A stretch of 64,000 bases of DNA. Source: Enterococcus_C asini_A (GTDB taxonomy: Bacteria > Bacillota > Bacilli > Lactobacillales > Enterococcaceae). The position numbers and the translations under genes were made by a program. Positions 41,849 to 50,144 of the stretch are shown here, piece by piece. The notes beneath the pieces were generated by a model. The model was not told where the DNA came from and did not search any database. It saw only the letters and a list, made by a program, of their open reading frames with translations. The stretch lies in assembly GCF_031928785.1 (NCBI RefSeq), contig NZ_JARQAL010000005.1. The stretch is one strand, 5' to 3'. Each line of letters opens with the position of its first letter. Positions within the stretch are counted from its first letter, which is position 1.

Positions 41849-42250
41849 ATGACTACAATGGTATTTGCCAATTTCCCTGTTACGGATTTAAAAAAAGCAA
41901 CTGAGTTTTATACGAAGTTAGGTTTTACGCAGAATTTAGAGTACTCGGATGAGCGAGCCAGCGGTATGGTTTGGGATGATAATTTTTGGGTGATGCTACT
42001 GAGTCGGGATTATTACCAAGAGTTTATCGGCAAACGGCAAGTGATTGATCCTCATAGCATGAGTGGAGTGTTGGTGGCTTTTAGCCTGCCTAGTGCCCAA
42101 GCAGTACGGGATTTTGCCCAAGCTGCTGCGGATAACGGTGGTTCTTATTATAAAGTGGAATCAGGAATTCCAGAAGAAGTCATGGTAGGTTTTGAAGTAA
42201 TCGATTTGGATGGCAATATTTTAGAACCTACTTGGATGGCCAATTCATAA
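41849..42250 (+). CDS. VOC-family (glyoxalase-like) protein
   Basis: A 133-residue protein of the vicinal oxygen chelate fold: ANFPVTDLKKATEFYTKLGFTQN at the N-terminus, WVMLLSRDYYQEF in the middle and EVIDLDGNILEPTWM at the end. The C-terminal Glu-containing motif is typical. Members include glyoxalases, fosfomycin/bleomycin-type resistance proteins and uncharacterised enzymes, and the exact role cannot be told. ATG 41849 has GGAGGTGAG 6 nt upstream. It is divergent from the HAD gene. Confidence 0.85.
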   Translation: MTTMVFANFPVTDLKKATEFYTKLGFTQNLEYSDERASGMVWDDNFWVMLLSRDYYQEFIGKRQVIDPHSMSGVLVAFSLPSAQAVRDFAQAAADNGGSYYKVESGIPEEVMVGFEVIDLDGNILEPTWMANS

Positions 42251-42557
42251 CTAGCAGGATTGGTGAAGTGTTTCGGTAAGTAACCTAAGTAGCAGAACAA
42301 TGATTAACCTAACGTTGTTGGAATCTATAGAACAACCCCATCATTAAAAAGAAAAGGAGAGGATAAAAGCTTTGTTTGAGGGGATTCATGGAGACTTGAG
42401 AGGGAATATGAAAATATAATATATTGATCTTCTCTTGATAAAACTGAAAAGAGACATCTTGATTATCATTTAGATTGCACTTTATTAACGCTTCTCTAAA
42501 AGATTTCAAGATGTCTGCTTTTTTTCTAAATTCGATGAGTGAATTCCGAAGTATTGT
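42251..42557. other. Intergenic stretch between convergent genes, with a long-loop hairpin
   Basis: AGACATCTTGA (42452-42462) and TCAAGATGTCT (42506-42516) form a perfect 11-bp stem with a 43-nt loop, followed by GCTTTTTTTT. The opposite strand has TCTTTTCAGTTTT on its side, so it can terminate both the VOC gene and the minus-strand regulator gene. No coding frame is convincing. Confidence 0.6.
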
Positions 42558-43313
42558 CTAAGATACTTTAAGTCTAGCAATTTCTTGAATAAGTTCGGTT
42601 AACAGGTAGCTTAAGGTTAAAGCAGTCCAAGGTTTATCCTTCGTTAAAATAGAATCATCTTTATAAAATAGGGGGAAATTAGCATATTTACTAAGAGTAT
42701 TCATTTTGTCAACTGTGATGGATACTAATGTCACGTTTTTTAGCTTCACTTGTTTTAATGCATTAATATATTCTGATGGTTCACCATAAACAGAAACAAT
42801 TAGGAGTAAGGAGTCGCTATCCATGTGCTCAGAGGCAATAAGTAAATCATCGATTGTACGAAGTGTTGTAAAACTTTCACCAAAGTATAAAAGATCATTA
42901 GAAAAATTATCTACTAATTGTTTTTGCTTCCAACCTGTACCATAACAGAACTTATTCTTTTTAGAAAGGATTGCTTGTGCAACTTTAGAAAGTTCATAAT
43001 CATTTATTTTATGAGTAAGTGTAATTTCATTAATAACGCTTTCTAAATAATTTTTTGAAATTTTAGAGAGATTTTTTTCATGATTAAGATAATCCTGAAT
43101 TTGGTATTTAAATTCAGTGTAACCATTAAATCCAAGTTTCTTTATAGTACGATACAAAGTAGAAACAGAAGTAAATAATTCTTTGGACAATTGATTGATA
43201 CTAGCTTTTGGAATACTATCTAACCTATTATTTAGTTGACGGACAATGTCCATTTCATTGGGGGTTAAGGAGATATCAGCATCATTAATAATTCGTTCAA
43301 TTATGGTTGTCAA
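42558..43313 (-). CDS. RpiR/MurR-family regulator of the GH4 PTS module
   Basis: A 251-residue regulator: N-terminal helix-turn-helix (about 5-75, INQLSKELFTSVSTLYRTIKKLGFNGYTEF) and a SIS domain (KNKFCYGTGWKQKQLVDNF, DSLLLIVSVYGEPSEY). The SIS part is divergent from that of the regulator at 17876. It probably responds to the phospho-sugar made by the EIICB encoded in the divergent operon. The start is TTG, as AAGGAGG lies 10 nt upstream and no ATG fits. Confidence in the start is moderate. Confidence 0.85.
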   Translation of the reverse strand: MTTIIERIINDADISLTPNEMDIVRQLNNRLDSIPKASINQLSKELFTSVSTLYRTIKKLGFNGYTEFKYQIQDYLNHEKNLSKISKNYLESVINEITLTHKINDYELSKVAQAILSKKNKFCYGTGWKQKQLVDNFSNDLLYFGESFTTLRTIDDLLIASEHMDSDSLLLIVSVYGEPSEYINALKQVKLKNVTLVSITVDKMNTLSKYANFPLFYKDDSILTKDKPWTALTLSYLLTELIQEIARLKVS

Positions 43314-43391
43314 TGTATCAGCGCCTCCTTGAAAAACTTTTCGCTTTTTTGGAAAACTATGTCAAAAAAGTAAATACTGTTCAGATTTTTG

Positions 43392-43405
43392 ATAGCGTAT
43401 TCATT
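43392..43405 (+). promoter_or_regulatory. cre site upstream of the GH4 operon
   Basis: TGATAGCGTATTCA fits TGNAANCGNWNNCW with one mismatch. It lies just upstream of the likely -35 (TTGGCA at 43410-43415). Confidence 0.5.
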
Positions 43406-43409
43406 TTTT

Positions 43410-43437
43410 GGCACCTACATGATTTAATGTATTTATA
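43410..43437 (+). promoter_or_regulatory. Promoter of the GH4 operon
   Basis: TTGGCA (43410-43415), a 16-bp spacer and TATTTA (43432-43437), 24 nt before the GH4 start codon. Confidence 0.55.
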
Positions 43438-43460
43438 AATCAGTATAGGAGGTTTCATTA

Positions 43461-44810
43461 ATGGATAAAAAAACAATTACAATTGCTGGTGGGGGAAGTG
43501 GCTATACACCCGGTATTATTTTAACAGTATTAGAACAAGGAAGTCAATTTCCTATTAAAGAAATTAGGCTTTATGATATTGACCCAATCCGTAATTGTGA
43601 CATGGGGATAATTTTAGAGTATTTATTGAAGCGGGATGGTCACGATGTCAATTTAGTAGTGACGGAGGATCCTAAACTTGCATTTTCGGGGACAGATTTT
43701 ATTTTTTCACAAATTCGCGCTGGTGGAATGGAGATGCGTGAATATGATGAAAAAATTCCATTAAAGTATGGGCTGGTAGGTCAAGAAACCTGTGGACTTG
43801 GAGGTTTTTCCTACGGTATGCGCTCAATGAAAAGCTTTTTAGAAATGGTAGGGTATATACAAAAATATGCTCCTGAGGCGTGGATTTTAAATTATACCAA
43901 TCCGGAATCGATTGTTTCAGAGTCAGTTAGACGACAGTTTCCTAGTATTAAAATAATTAATGCTTGCGACATGACAATTGGAATTGAAGAGATGTTAGAG
44001 CATTCATTTGGCTATAATCGAAAAAAATTCATTAGCCAATATTATGGATTGAATCATTTCGGTTGGTATCGGGAGATTTATGATGTTTCAAAAGGCAAAG
44101 ACATTATGCCAGAAATCATCAATAAATTAATTGAAACAGGGTTCGACATTTCTATTCAAGATGCTTCTTGGGGACAAGCTTTTAAATTAATGGAATCTAT
44201 GATAAAAGATTTTCCAACAAATTTACCTAACAACTATTTAGAATATTATCTTTATGGAAATAGGGTTGTAGCACATGAAGATCCTAATTACACTCGTGCG
44301 AATGAGATTATGGATGGACGTTTGACGAAAATTAAAGAAACAGTTGCTAAGATCAAAGAAAATCGTGATTTAGATACTATTGACTATCAAGGAAATGGTC
44401 ACGGACTTTATATTGTTGAAATAGCTTTATCGATTCTTCATAATAAAAATGATAGGTTTATGCTAATTGTTCCGAATAAAGGTGCAATTCCAAATTTACG
44501 ACAAGATGCTGTCGTAGAAGTACCATGTTATGTCAACGCTAAAGGAGCAGAACCTATCTCTTTAAGACAAGATATTCCTGATTTTCACAAAGGACTAATG
44601 GAAGCACAAGTAGCTGCTGAAAAACTTCTAGTAGATGCATTTTTTGAGCAATCTTATCAAAAAGCATTAGAAGCCTTTACTTTAAATCAAACGGTACCAA
44701 ACGTAGATGTGGCTAAAGCAATTCTTGACGAGTTTATTCAAGTAAATGGTGATTATTGGGTGGAATTAAAGAAAGAAGGGAGTGCAGTATATGAGCTTGT
44801 TAATAGTTAA
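43461..44810 (+). CDS. GH4 6-phospho-alpha-glucosidase-type enzyme
   Basis: GH4 enzymes cleave 6-phosphorylated disaccharides with NAD and Mn. The 449-residue protein has the NAD loop AGGGSGYTPG (residues 9-18), DEKIPLKYGLVGQETCGLGG (96-115), the Mn ligand Cys169 in NACDMTIG and His199 in YYGLNHFGW. The CDM-IGIE and MRSM blocks match the maltose-6-phosphate hydrolase (GlvA) branch rather than the cellobiose (ChbF) branch, where this is CNIPIG. The product should enter glycolysis. First gene of its operon. It overlaps the deacetylase gene by 20 nt. Confidence 0.9.
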   Translation: MDKKTITIAGGGSGYTPGIILTVLEQGSQFPIKEIRLYDIDPIRNCDMGIILEYLLKRDGHDVNLVVTEDPKLAFSGTDFIFSQIRAGGMEMREYDEKIPLKYGLVGQETCGLGGFSYGMRSMKSFLEMVGYIQKYAPEAWILNYTNPESIVSESVRRQFPSIKIINACDMTIGIEEMLEHSFGYNRKKFISQYYGLNHFGWYREIYDVSKGKDIMPEIINKLIETGFDISIQDASWGQAFKLMESMIKDFPTNLPNNYLEYYLYGNRVVAHEDPNYTRANEIMDGRLTKIKETVAKIKENRDLDTIDYQGNGHGLYIVEIALSILHNKNDRFMLIVPNKGAIPNLRQDAVVEVPCYVNAKGAEPISLRQDIPDFHKGLMEAQVAAEKLLVDAFFEQSYQKALEAFTLNQTVPNVDVAKAILDEFIQVNGDYWVELKKEGSAVYELVNS

Positions 44811-45558
44811 TGCAGATGATTTTGGTTACAGTGCAGGTATTAATTATGGCATCATTGAAGCACATAGAAAAGGAATTTTAACATCTACAACCTTGATGGC
44901 AAATATGCCAGGATTTGATCATGCTGTTCAATTGTCAAAAGAATATACAGAATTAGGAATTGGAATCCATTTAGTTTTAACATGTGATAAACCATTATTA
45001 AAAAACCATCAGACAATTGTTGATGATAGAGGGAATTTTCAAAAGTTAAAATTTTACGAAAAGGATTTTTCAATTGATTTAGAAGAAGTGCGCATGGAGT
45101 GGGAAGCACAAATTCAAAAAGTATTGGAAGCTGGTATAGATCCAACACATTTAGATAGTCATCACCATGTGAACACATTGCCTGGTATAAATCAGGTTTT
45201 TATCGATCTTGCTGAGAAATATGATTTACCAGTGAGAGGAAATTTTGAAGTTCCAGATTATTTGAAAACTTGCGATCGTTTTTTTACAAGTTTTGATGGA
45301 ATTGGGAGCGATAAGGAAATTTGGAAACCGATGATCTGGAACAATCTAATAAGCGACTGCCAAACCTATGGAGTAGTCGAAGTAATGTGCCACCCGGGAT
45401 ATGTTGATGCAGAATTAATGGATCGCTCTAGTTTTACCAAAGGAAGAGCGTATATTTGTAGGGAATTACAAAGAGAAATTTATCCTATTATGTTAGCGGA
45501 AAATGGCGTGAAGTTAGGAACATATAAAGAACTTTCAGTTTTGCAGTCATCTTATTGA
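44791..45558 (+). CDS. ChbG/YdjC-like carbohydrate deacetylase
   Basis: A 255-residue protein of the YdjC family. Metal-binding motifs are the N-terminal NADDFGYSAGINYGI (Asp pair near residue 8) and DPTHLDSHHHVNTLPG (His pair near 118-120). MCHPGYVD is near 200. Known members remove acetyl groups from chitobiose-type sugars; in E. coli chbG sits with a GH4 gene. Here it lies between GH4 and EIICB genes, so it probably trims an acetylated or otherwise acylated disaccharide phosphate. ATG 44791 is preferred, with AAGAAGGGAG upstream. Confidence 0.87.
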   Translation: MSLLIVNADDFGYSAGINYGIIEAHRKGILTSTTLMANMPGFDHAVQLSKEYTELGIGIHLVLTCDKPLLKNHQTIVDDRGNFQKLKFYEKDFSIDLEEVRMEWEAQIQKVLEAGIDPTHLDSHHHVNTLPGINQVFIDLAEKYDLPVRGNFEVPDYLKTCDRFFTSFDGIGSDKEIWKPMIWNNLISDCQTYGVVEVMCHPGYVDAELMDRSSFTKGRAYICRELQREIYPIMLAENGVKLGTYKELSVLQSSY

Positions 45559-45587
45559 TGACTGTAAAATTGAAAACGGGAGGGAAA

Positions 45588-47138
45588 ATGATGAAGGACA
45601 AAGTTTACAACTCAGTACAAGCATTTTCAAGAGCGATTATTCAACCAGTAATGTTTATGGCGGTCACAGGGATTATTATTTCCATTACTGCATTACTGAA
45701 ATTAGAACAAATGCCTAATCTATTGAAAACAATTGGGGAATTTTTCTTTACAGTATTAACTAATGGCACAATTGGGCAATTATCAGTAATTTTTTGTGTG
45801 GGAATTGCAACGGCAATTGCGAAAAAGAAGAAAACTGATGCAGCAATTATGGGGATTTCTGTTTATCTTATTTTTCTTTATGCAAATAATTTCTGGCTTA
45901 ATTTTACAGGACGCTTAGCAGAAGCTGGCGAACAAGGCTTATTTGGAACGGGTCAAAATATGGTTCTTGGTGTACAAGTAACAGATATGGGCGTTTTTTT
46001 AGGAATTATTTTAGGTTGCGTGACGGGGTTTTTTGTAAATAAATTAGCAAATGTGAAATTTCATAAGTACTTATCGCCCTATGAAGGTACAAAATTTGCA
46101 TATTTGATATTGATATTTGTAACCGCTTTATTCGCCGTGGTAATTACTTATGTATGGCCGACTGTTAATAGTTTAGTAAATATGTTAGTAGCAGGAATTT
46201 CAGAATCCGGACCGTTTGGTTTCTTTATCTATGGTTTTTCAAATCGAATGCTTTTACCATTTGGACTACACCATTTGTTGTGGATGCCATTGTACTATAC
46301 TCCGTTAGGGGGATCAGCACAAATTGCTGGAGAAACATTTCATGGAGCTATGAATATCTGGCTGGCAGAGCTGGGAAATATCAGTGAAATCACTAGTATG
46401 CATCCTTCTATTGGTTATCTTGCGAATTTTGGATATACAGCGCTACCGCTTGGGATTGCTTTAGCTATAATAAAAACTGCAAAATCAGAAAATAAACAAA
46501 AGGTTAAGGCAATTTTAATCCCTGCAGTAGTAGCCTCTTGTTTGGCTGGAATTACTGAACCTATTGAATTTCTGTTTTTATTCTTATCACCAATCTTATG
46601 GGTTGCCCACGGTATAATTTATGGTTTGGGATTGTTTGTCTCTAATGTACTGGGGCTTAATATGGTAGTTGAAAATGTTATTAATACATTGATGTATTCA
46701 TTTGTTTTGCCAATGAATCTTGGAAAGCAATGGTTAATTCCTATTCTATTTGTTTTATTGGCAAGTATTGAGTACTTTGTTTTCAAGCTATTAATAGTTA
46801 AATTAAATATTCCGACATTAGGACGTGGGAATATGGAAGAGGAAGAAACGGTTGAATATTCAGAAGATAAAATAACTACTGGAACACAAGATCTTGAAAA
46901 GGGAATTTCCTATATTGTGGATGGCTTAGGAGGGAAAGAAAATATTGAGACAATCAATAATTGTTATACGAGATTGCGAATCGATTTAAGAGATCCGGAT
47001 GTTGTTGACGAAAATATATTACGTAGATATCCTATGAATGGAATAATCAAAAAGAATAAACATATTCAATTGGTTATTGGATTAGGTGTTCAGCATGTTA
47101 GAGAAGACTTGGAAAACTTTATTAAGTCAAACCAATAA
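45588..47138 (+). CDS. PTS glucose-family EIICB, alpha-glucoside type
   Basis: A membrane transporter of 516 residues. EIIC (about 1-415) has ten or so helices and the glucose-family motif FGLHHLLWMPLYYTP (near 220) and GITEPIEFLFLFLSP (near 325). EIIB (about 440-515) carries the phosphocysteine in INNCYTRLRIDL. No EIIA domain or gene is present, so it must share a glucose-type EIIA encoded elsewhere. It imports and 6-phosphorylates the sugar handled by the GH4 and ChbG-like enzymes. ATG 45588 or 45591 follows GGGAGG. Confidence 0.9.
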   Translation: MMKDKVYNSVQAFSRAIIQPVMFMAVTGIIISITALLKLEQMPNLLKTIGEFFFTVLTNGTIGQLSVIFCVGIATAIAKKKKTDAAIMGISVYLIFLYANNFWLNFTGRLAEAGEQGLFGTGQNMVLGVQVTDMGVFLGIILGCVTGFFVNKLANVKFHKYLSPYEGTKFAYLILIFVTALFAVVITYVWPTVNSLVNMLVAGISESGPFGFFIYGFSNRMLLPFGLHHLLWMPLYYTPLGGSAQIAGETFHGAMNIWLAELGNISEITSMHPSIGYLANFGYTALPLGIALAIIKTAKSENKQKVKAILIPAVVASCLAGITEPIEFLFLFLSPILWVAHGIIYGLGLFVSNVLGLNMVVENVINTLMYSFVLPMNLGKQWLIPILFVLLASIEYFVFKLLIVKLNIPTLGRGNMEEEETVEYSEDKITTGTQDLEKGISYIVDGLGGKENIETINNCYTRLRIDLRDPDVVDENILRRYPMNGIIKKNKHIQLVIGLGVQHVREDLENFIKSNQ

Positions 47139-47372
47139 TTGAAATTGAAGTGAAAAAAATATGGGATAATACTATGCCTGTTGGTAAATTACAACATGAA
47201 CTAATTACTTTGAAAATTGCTAACTTTTAAGGATTTTTATGGTTAACTAGAATTAATTGAGTTTCCTAATTATGTAGGAATGAGCATGTAAGATTTTTTT
47301 CAGTACTTTTTCCTTTTCAATGATAATATTTGTGATATGATAGGGCAGTACAAAAAATTAAATAGAATCCGA
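47139..47372. other. Intergenic stretch before the thiT riboswitch
   Basis: AT-rich with no coding frame. TATGAT at 47336-47341 is a candidate -10 for thiT, with only a weak -35. No clear terminator is visible after the EIICB gene. Confidence 0.4.
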
Positions 47373-47461
47373 TCACAAAGGGGAGTCATTGATTTGGCTG
47401 AGAATGAGTTTACTCTAAACCCTCTGTACCTGTTTCGATCATGCGAACGTAGGAATTGTGA
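47373..47461 (+). promoter_or_regulatory. TPP riboswitch upstream of thiT
   Basis: P1 is TCACAA (47373-47378) with TTGTGA (47456-47461). The core has GGGG, GGCTGAGA, ACCC, TACCTG and GCGAACGTAGGAA in the right order. It is the second TPP aptamer of the window. Confidence 0.9.
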
Positions 47462-47468
47462 CGAGTTA

Positions 47469-47520
47469 GAAGTAGCGATACTTCTCCTTTGTAGATTGTG
47501 ATGGTTCTATAAGGAGGAGT
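47469..47520 (+). promoter_or_regulatory. Anti-Shine-Dalgarno expression platform of thiT
   Basis: ACTTCTCCTT (47480-47489) can pair over 10 bp (one G-U) with the thiT ribosome site AAGGAGGAGT (47511-47520). GAAGTA (47469-47474) can instead pair with TACTTC (47479-47484) and free it. No T run follows, so control is probably on translation. Confidence 0.65.
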
Positions 47521-47528
47521 ATTTTTTT

Positions 47529-48086
47529 ATGAATCGAAATTTACGTGTCTGGGTAGAAGGAACCATTATTGCGGCCATGGCTATGGCATTGTCTTATATT
47601 CCCTTGGATATCGGACCGAGCTTGTCCATTTCGCTAGGGCAAATTCCGCTTACGGTTTTTGCGTTGCGACGAGGTTGGAAGCCGGGAGTTTTTGCGGCGG
47701 CTCTTTGGGGGCTATTGCATTTTCCAGCGGGGAAGGTTTATTATTTGGCAGTGAGCCAAGTATTGATTGAATATCCTATTGCCTTTGCTTTTGCCGGCTT
47801 TGCTGGTGTGGCGGCAGTCAAATTGCATCAAGCAATCAAAGACGGGGATGATAAAAAGGCCCGTTTGGCAATCATTCAAGGAACATTGATTGGGGTAGGG
47901 GCTCGTTATTTCTGGCATTTTGTTGCCGGTGTGATTTTCTGGGGAGCCTATGCAGTCTGGGGAATGTCACCTTTTGTTTATTCTTTAGTCACTAACGGTA
48001 TCAGCGGAATTGCCACCGGGATTGTCTCCATGTTTGTAGCATTGTTGATTTATCGCACCGTTCCTAAACTCTATGACCCTAAATAA
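47529..48086 (+). CDS. thiT: Thiamine ECF transporter substrate-binding protein ThiT
   Basis: ThiT is the membrane S-component that binds thiamine and works with the shared ECF ATPase/EcfT module encoded elsewhere. The 185-residue protein has six hydrophobic helices. The conserved thiamine-binding loop is visible in GQIPLTVFALRRGWKPGV (near 38), ALWGLLHF (near 60) and ARYFWHFVAGVIFWGAYA (near 120). The TPP riboswitch upstream confirms the role. Start ATG follows AAGGAGGAG by 8 nt. Confidence 0.95.
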   Translation: MNRNLRVWVEGTIIAAMAMALSYIPLDIGPSLSISLGQIPLTVFALRRGWKPGVFAAALWGLLHFPAGKVYYLAVSQVLIEYPIAFAFAGFAGVAAVKLHQAIKDGDDKKARLAIIQGTLIGVGARYFWHFVAGVIFWGAYAVWGMSPFVYSLVTNGISGIATGIVSMFVALLIYRTVPKLYDPK

Positions 48087-48093
48087 AAGCAAG

Positions 48094-48134
48094 AAACCCT
48101 GGTGCCTCAATTCAAATTGAGGCACCAGGGTTTT
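48094..48134. terminator. Bidirectional terminator between thiT and the minus-strand gene
   Basis: AAACCCTGGTGCCTCAA and TTGAGGCACCAGGGTTT form a 17-bp perfect stem with T and A runs on either side. Confidence 0.92.
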
Positions 48135-48906
48135 AATTTGAGAAAAAGAGTAAGTCTTTTTCTACGTAATCCAAGCTCCATTGTCGGCTGGTTTGATTGT
48201 AGATTAAATATGCTACTAACAGTTCCTCATCCCGTAACAAAGTAGTTTTTCTGAGGCCGGCATCTTCCACTAAGTAAATGGGAATTTTCAGCAAGTTGTT
48301 TTCATTGGTAGCAGTTTCGAAACAAAAGAGAATCCCCTCTTGAAAAATGCCTTTCATTTCTTGTAAAAGTTGGACTTTTAATTTATCTACTGGTGTAGAT
48401 TTACGGAAAAAGGATTTTTTATCATTGATTCTTTCTAAGACCAAATGGGTTAATTTATCTGCTAATATTCGATAATATTCATCTAAATAGCGATAATACA
48501 CCCGGGACAAGTCGCCTTGCAGGTCAAAGTAGACGAAATTATTTTGGAGTTTGTAAAAGAATGGCGAATGAAGCTGGGTTTTCATATGGCCGAAATACAA
48601 TAATTCGGAAATCTCCATGGGAGTCAATTCTTTTAGCATGGCGGGATCGGTAAAATCAATCCATTTTACGGTTTCTGTAATTCGGTGGCGGGACAAAGCT
48701 TCAAAATATTGCTTTACGGCTTCTTCCCCTTTTAGGATTTTCATACCGGTGTGGGATTCGTATTCGCCGTAGTCGCTGGAAGGGTCCAAGAGCAGGAGAT
48801 TTTTCGGCTGATGAACAATTCCTTGGTAAAAGGAAGTTGGCGTGATCCCCCGGGATAGCACGGCGTTACTTGTTGTATCAATATGTACATAGACCATTTT
48901 TGCCAT
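48133..48906 (-). CDS. Protein of unknown function
   Basis: I do not recognise this 257-residue protein. It has no signal peptide or membrane segment. The N-terminus (MVYVHIDTTSNAVLSRGITP) looks like a beta strand and turn. The middle is rich in aromatic residues (YRYLDEYYRIL near 138). The end is mixed. It is transcribed alone, towards thiT, with GGGAGG 9 nt before the ATG, and is clearly a real gene from its length and codon choice. No neighbour suggests a role. Confidence 0.8.
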   Translation of the reverse strand: MAKMVYVHIDTTSNAVLSRGITPTSFYQGIVHQPKNLLLLDPSSDYGEYESHTGMKILKGEEAVKQYFEALSRHRITETVKWIDFTDPAMLKELTPMEISELLYFGHMKTQLHSPFFYKLQNNFVYFDLQGDLSRVYYRYLDEYYRILADKLTHLVLERINDKKSFFRKSTPVDKLKVQLLQEMKGIFQEGILFCFETATNENNLLKIPIYLVEDAGLRKTTLLRDEELLVAYLIYNQTSRQWSLDYVEKDLLFFSN

Positions 48907-49125
48907 CCCGCTAAACCTCCCATTTTCTCATAGTACCATCATACAATAAACCAGACCTTGAAGGTGTTTCTTTTCCTTTAAAATTGTATTACAGGAAATG
49001 CTTGATATTGCAACATTTGCTCTTAATTTATGAAATAAATTGAAATTTTCAAGTTATTGTAGCAACGTTTTTCACTTTTTACAAGTCTCATCTTAATAAA
49101 AGAATAAGGAAAGAGAAACTATTTT

Positions 49126-49149
49126 TTGACTCTTTTTCAAATATGGTAA
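49126..49149 (+). promoter_or_regulatory. Candidate promoter of the sortase gene
   Basis: TTGACT at 49126-49131 lies in a very AT-rich stretch. The -10 is uncertain: AACTAT with a 17-bp spacer is the best fit. Confidence 0.35.
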
Positions 49150-49185
49150 ACTATAGCTACCAATTAGTAAAATGGGGGCATAAAA

Positions 49186-49899
49186 ATGAAGAAAAAAAGA
49201 CGATTACGAGACCATTTATTCAACTTATTTTTGCTACTTCTACTAATTGTAGGATTGGCTTTAGTCTTCAATAATAAGATCAAAACCTTGATCATGAAAC
49301 ACAATACAGAAAGTTATGCCGTAGCTACGGTGACACCAGAAGAAATTAAGGCCAATGAACAACAAGAGGCGTCTTTTGATTTTGAAGCGGTAAAAAGTGC
49401 TAGCGCTCAAGCAGTTTTCCAAACTTTATTAAGTAAAGAAAAGTTACCGTTAGTAGGTGGCGTGGCTTTGCCTCAAGTGAAAATCAACTTACCAATTTTT
49501 AAAGGTCTTTCCAATGAAGCTTTGTTGTGGGGAGCAGGAACCATGTGGCCGGATCAAAAGATGGGAGAAAAAAATTACTCATTAGCTAGCCATCGAGGTG
49601 CTGACCCAGGTTATCTTTTTGAAGCTTTAGACCAGACGAAAGTTGGTGATCCCATTTATTTGACGGATTTGACGAATATTTATGTCTATACTGCAACGTT
49701 AAATATTACTGTAGCTCCAACCGAGACCCAGTACATTGAGCCTGTAGCAGATAAAAAACTGGTGACTTTGATTACTTGTAACGATGACTACGGTACCAAG
49801 CGGGTAGTGGTTCAAGGAGAACTGAGTGGGGTTCATCCTGTTGCTGAAGCGAGCGACGGAGAAATCGCTGCTTTTAATCTGGAAAACAAGACTTATTAG
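49186..49899 (+). CDS. srtA: Class A sortase
   Basis: Sortase A cuts LPXTG proteins and links them to the cell wall. The 237-residue protein has an N-terminal signal anchor (about 11-30) and an outer catalytic domain. Catalytic residues are His in SLASHRGAD (near 137), Cys in LVTLITCNDD (near 198) and Arg in GTKRVVVQG (near 206). The alanine-rich neck region and length are those of class A. The gene is alone, so it is likely the housekeeping enzyme. Start ATG follows GGGGGCAT, a weak ribosome site. Confidence 0.92.
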   Translation: MKKKRRLRDHLFNLFLLLLLIVGLALVFNNKIKTLIMKHNTESYAVATVTPEEIKANEQQEASFDFEAVKSASAQAVFQTLLSKEKLPLVGGVALPQVKINLPIFKGLSNEALLWGAGTMWPDQKMGEKNYSLASHRGADPGYLFEALDQTKVGDPIYLTDLTNIYVYTATLNITVAPTETQYIEPVADKKLVTLITCNDDYGTKRVVVQGELSGVHPVAEASDGEIAAFNLENKTY

Positions 49900-49925
49900 T
49901 CTGATCATCGCAGTTTCACCATGCG

Positions 49926-49990
49926 AAACAGCCGCTAATTTCCCCGACCACTTATTAGTAGGAGAGGAAAGTTAGCGGCTGTTTTATTTT
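49926..49990 (+). terminator. Terminator of the sortase gene
   Basis: GAAACAGCCGCTAAxTTTCC pairs with GGAAAxTTAGCGGCTGTTT around a loop of about 22 nt and is followed by a T-rich tail. Confidence 0.85.
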
Positions 49991-50106
49991 TTTAGGCAAT
50001 TCTGTGTAGAGATTATCTGTACCGAGCTTTTGTCGGTCATTAAATTTGTTTCTTACAGAAAGTTTTAGGATAGGCCCTCATTCTTTCCCTATTCGGAAAC
50101 TTTCGG

Positions 50107-50132
50107 TATAATTAAGGTCAGTATTAGTCAAG
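50107..50132 (+). promoter_or_regulatory. ctsR promoter -10 and CtsR operator
   Basis: TATAAT at 50107-50112 is followed by GGTCAGT-ATT-AGTCAAG (50116-50132). This is a direct heptad repeat of the CtsR box type (GGTCAAA-N3-GGTCAAA) placed where bound CtsR would block transcription. The operon should be self-repressed and open on heat shock. Confidence 0.75.
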
Positions 50133-50144
50133 GGAGGGCTGGCC

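Noticed and set aside
42309..42509. Minus-strand frame of 66 codons in the gap at 42251-42557
   Set aside because: It starts at TTG inside the loop of a terminator hairpin, without a ribosome site.
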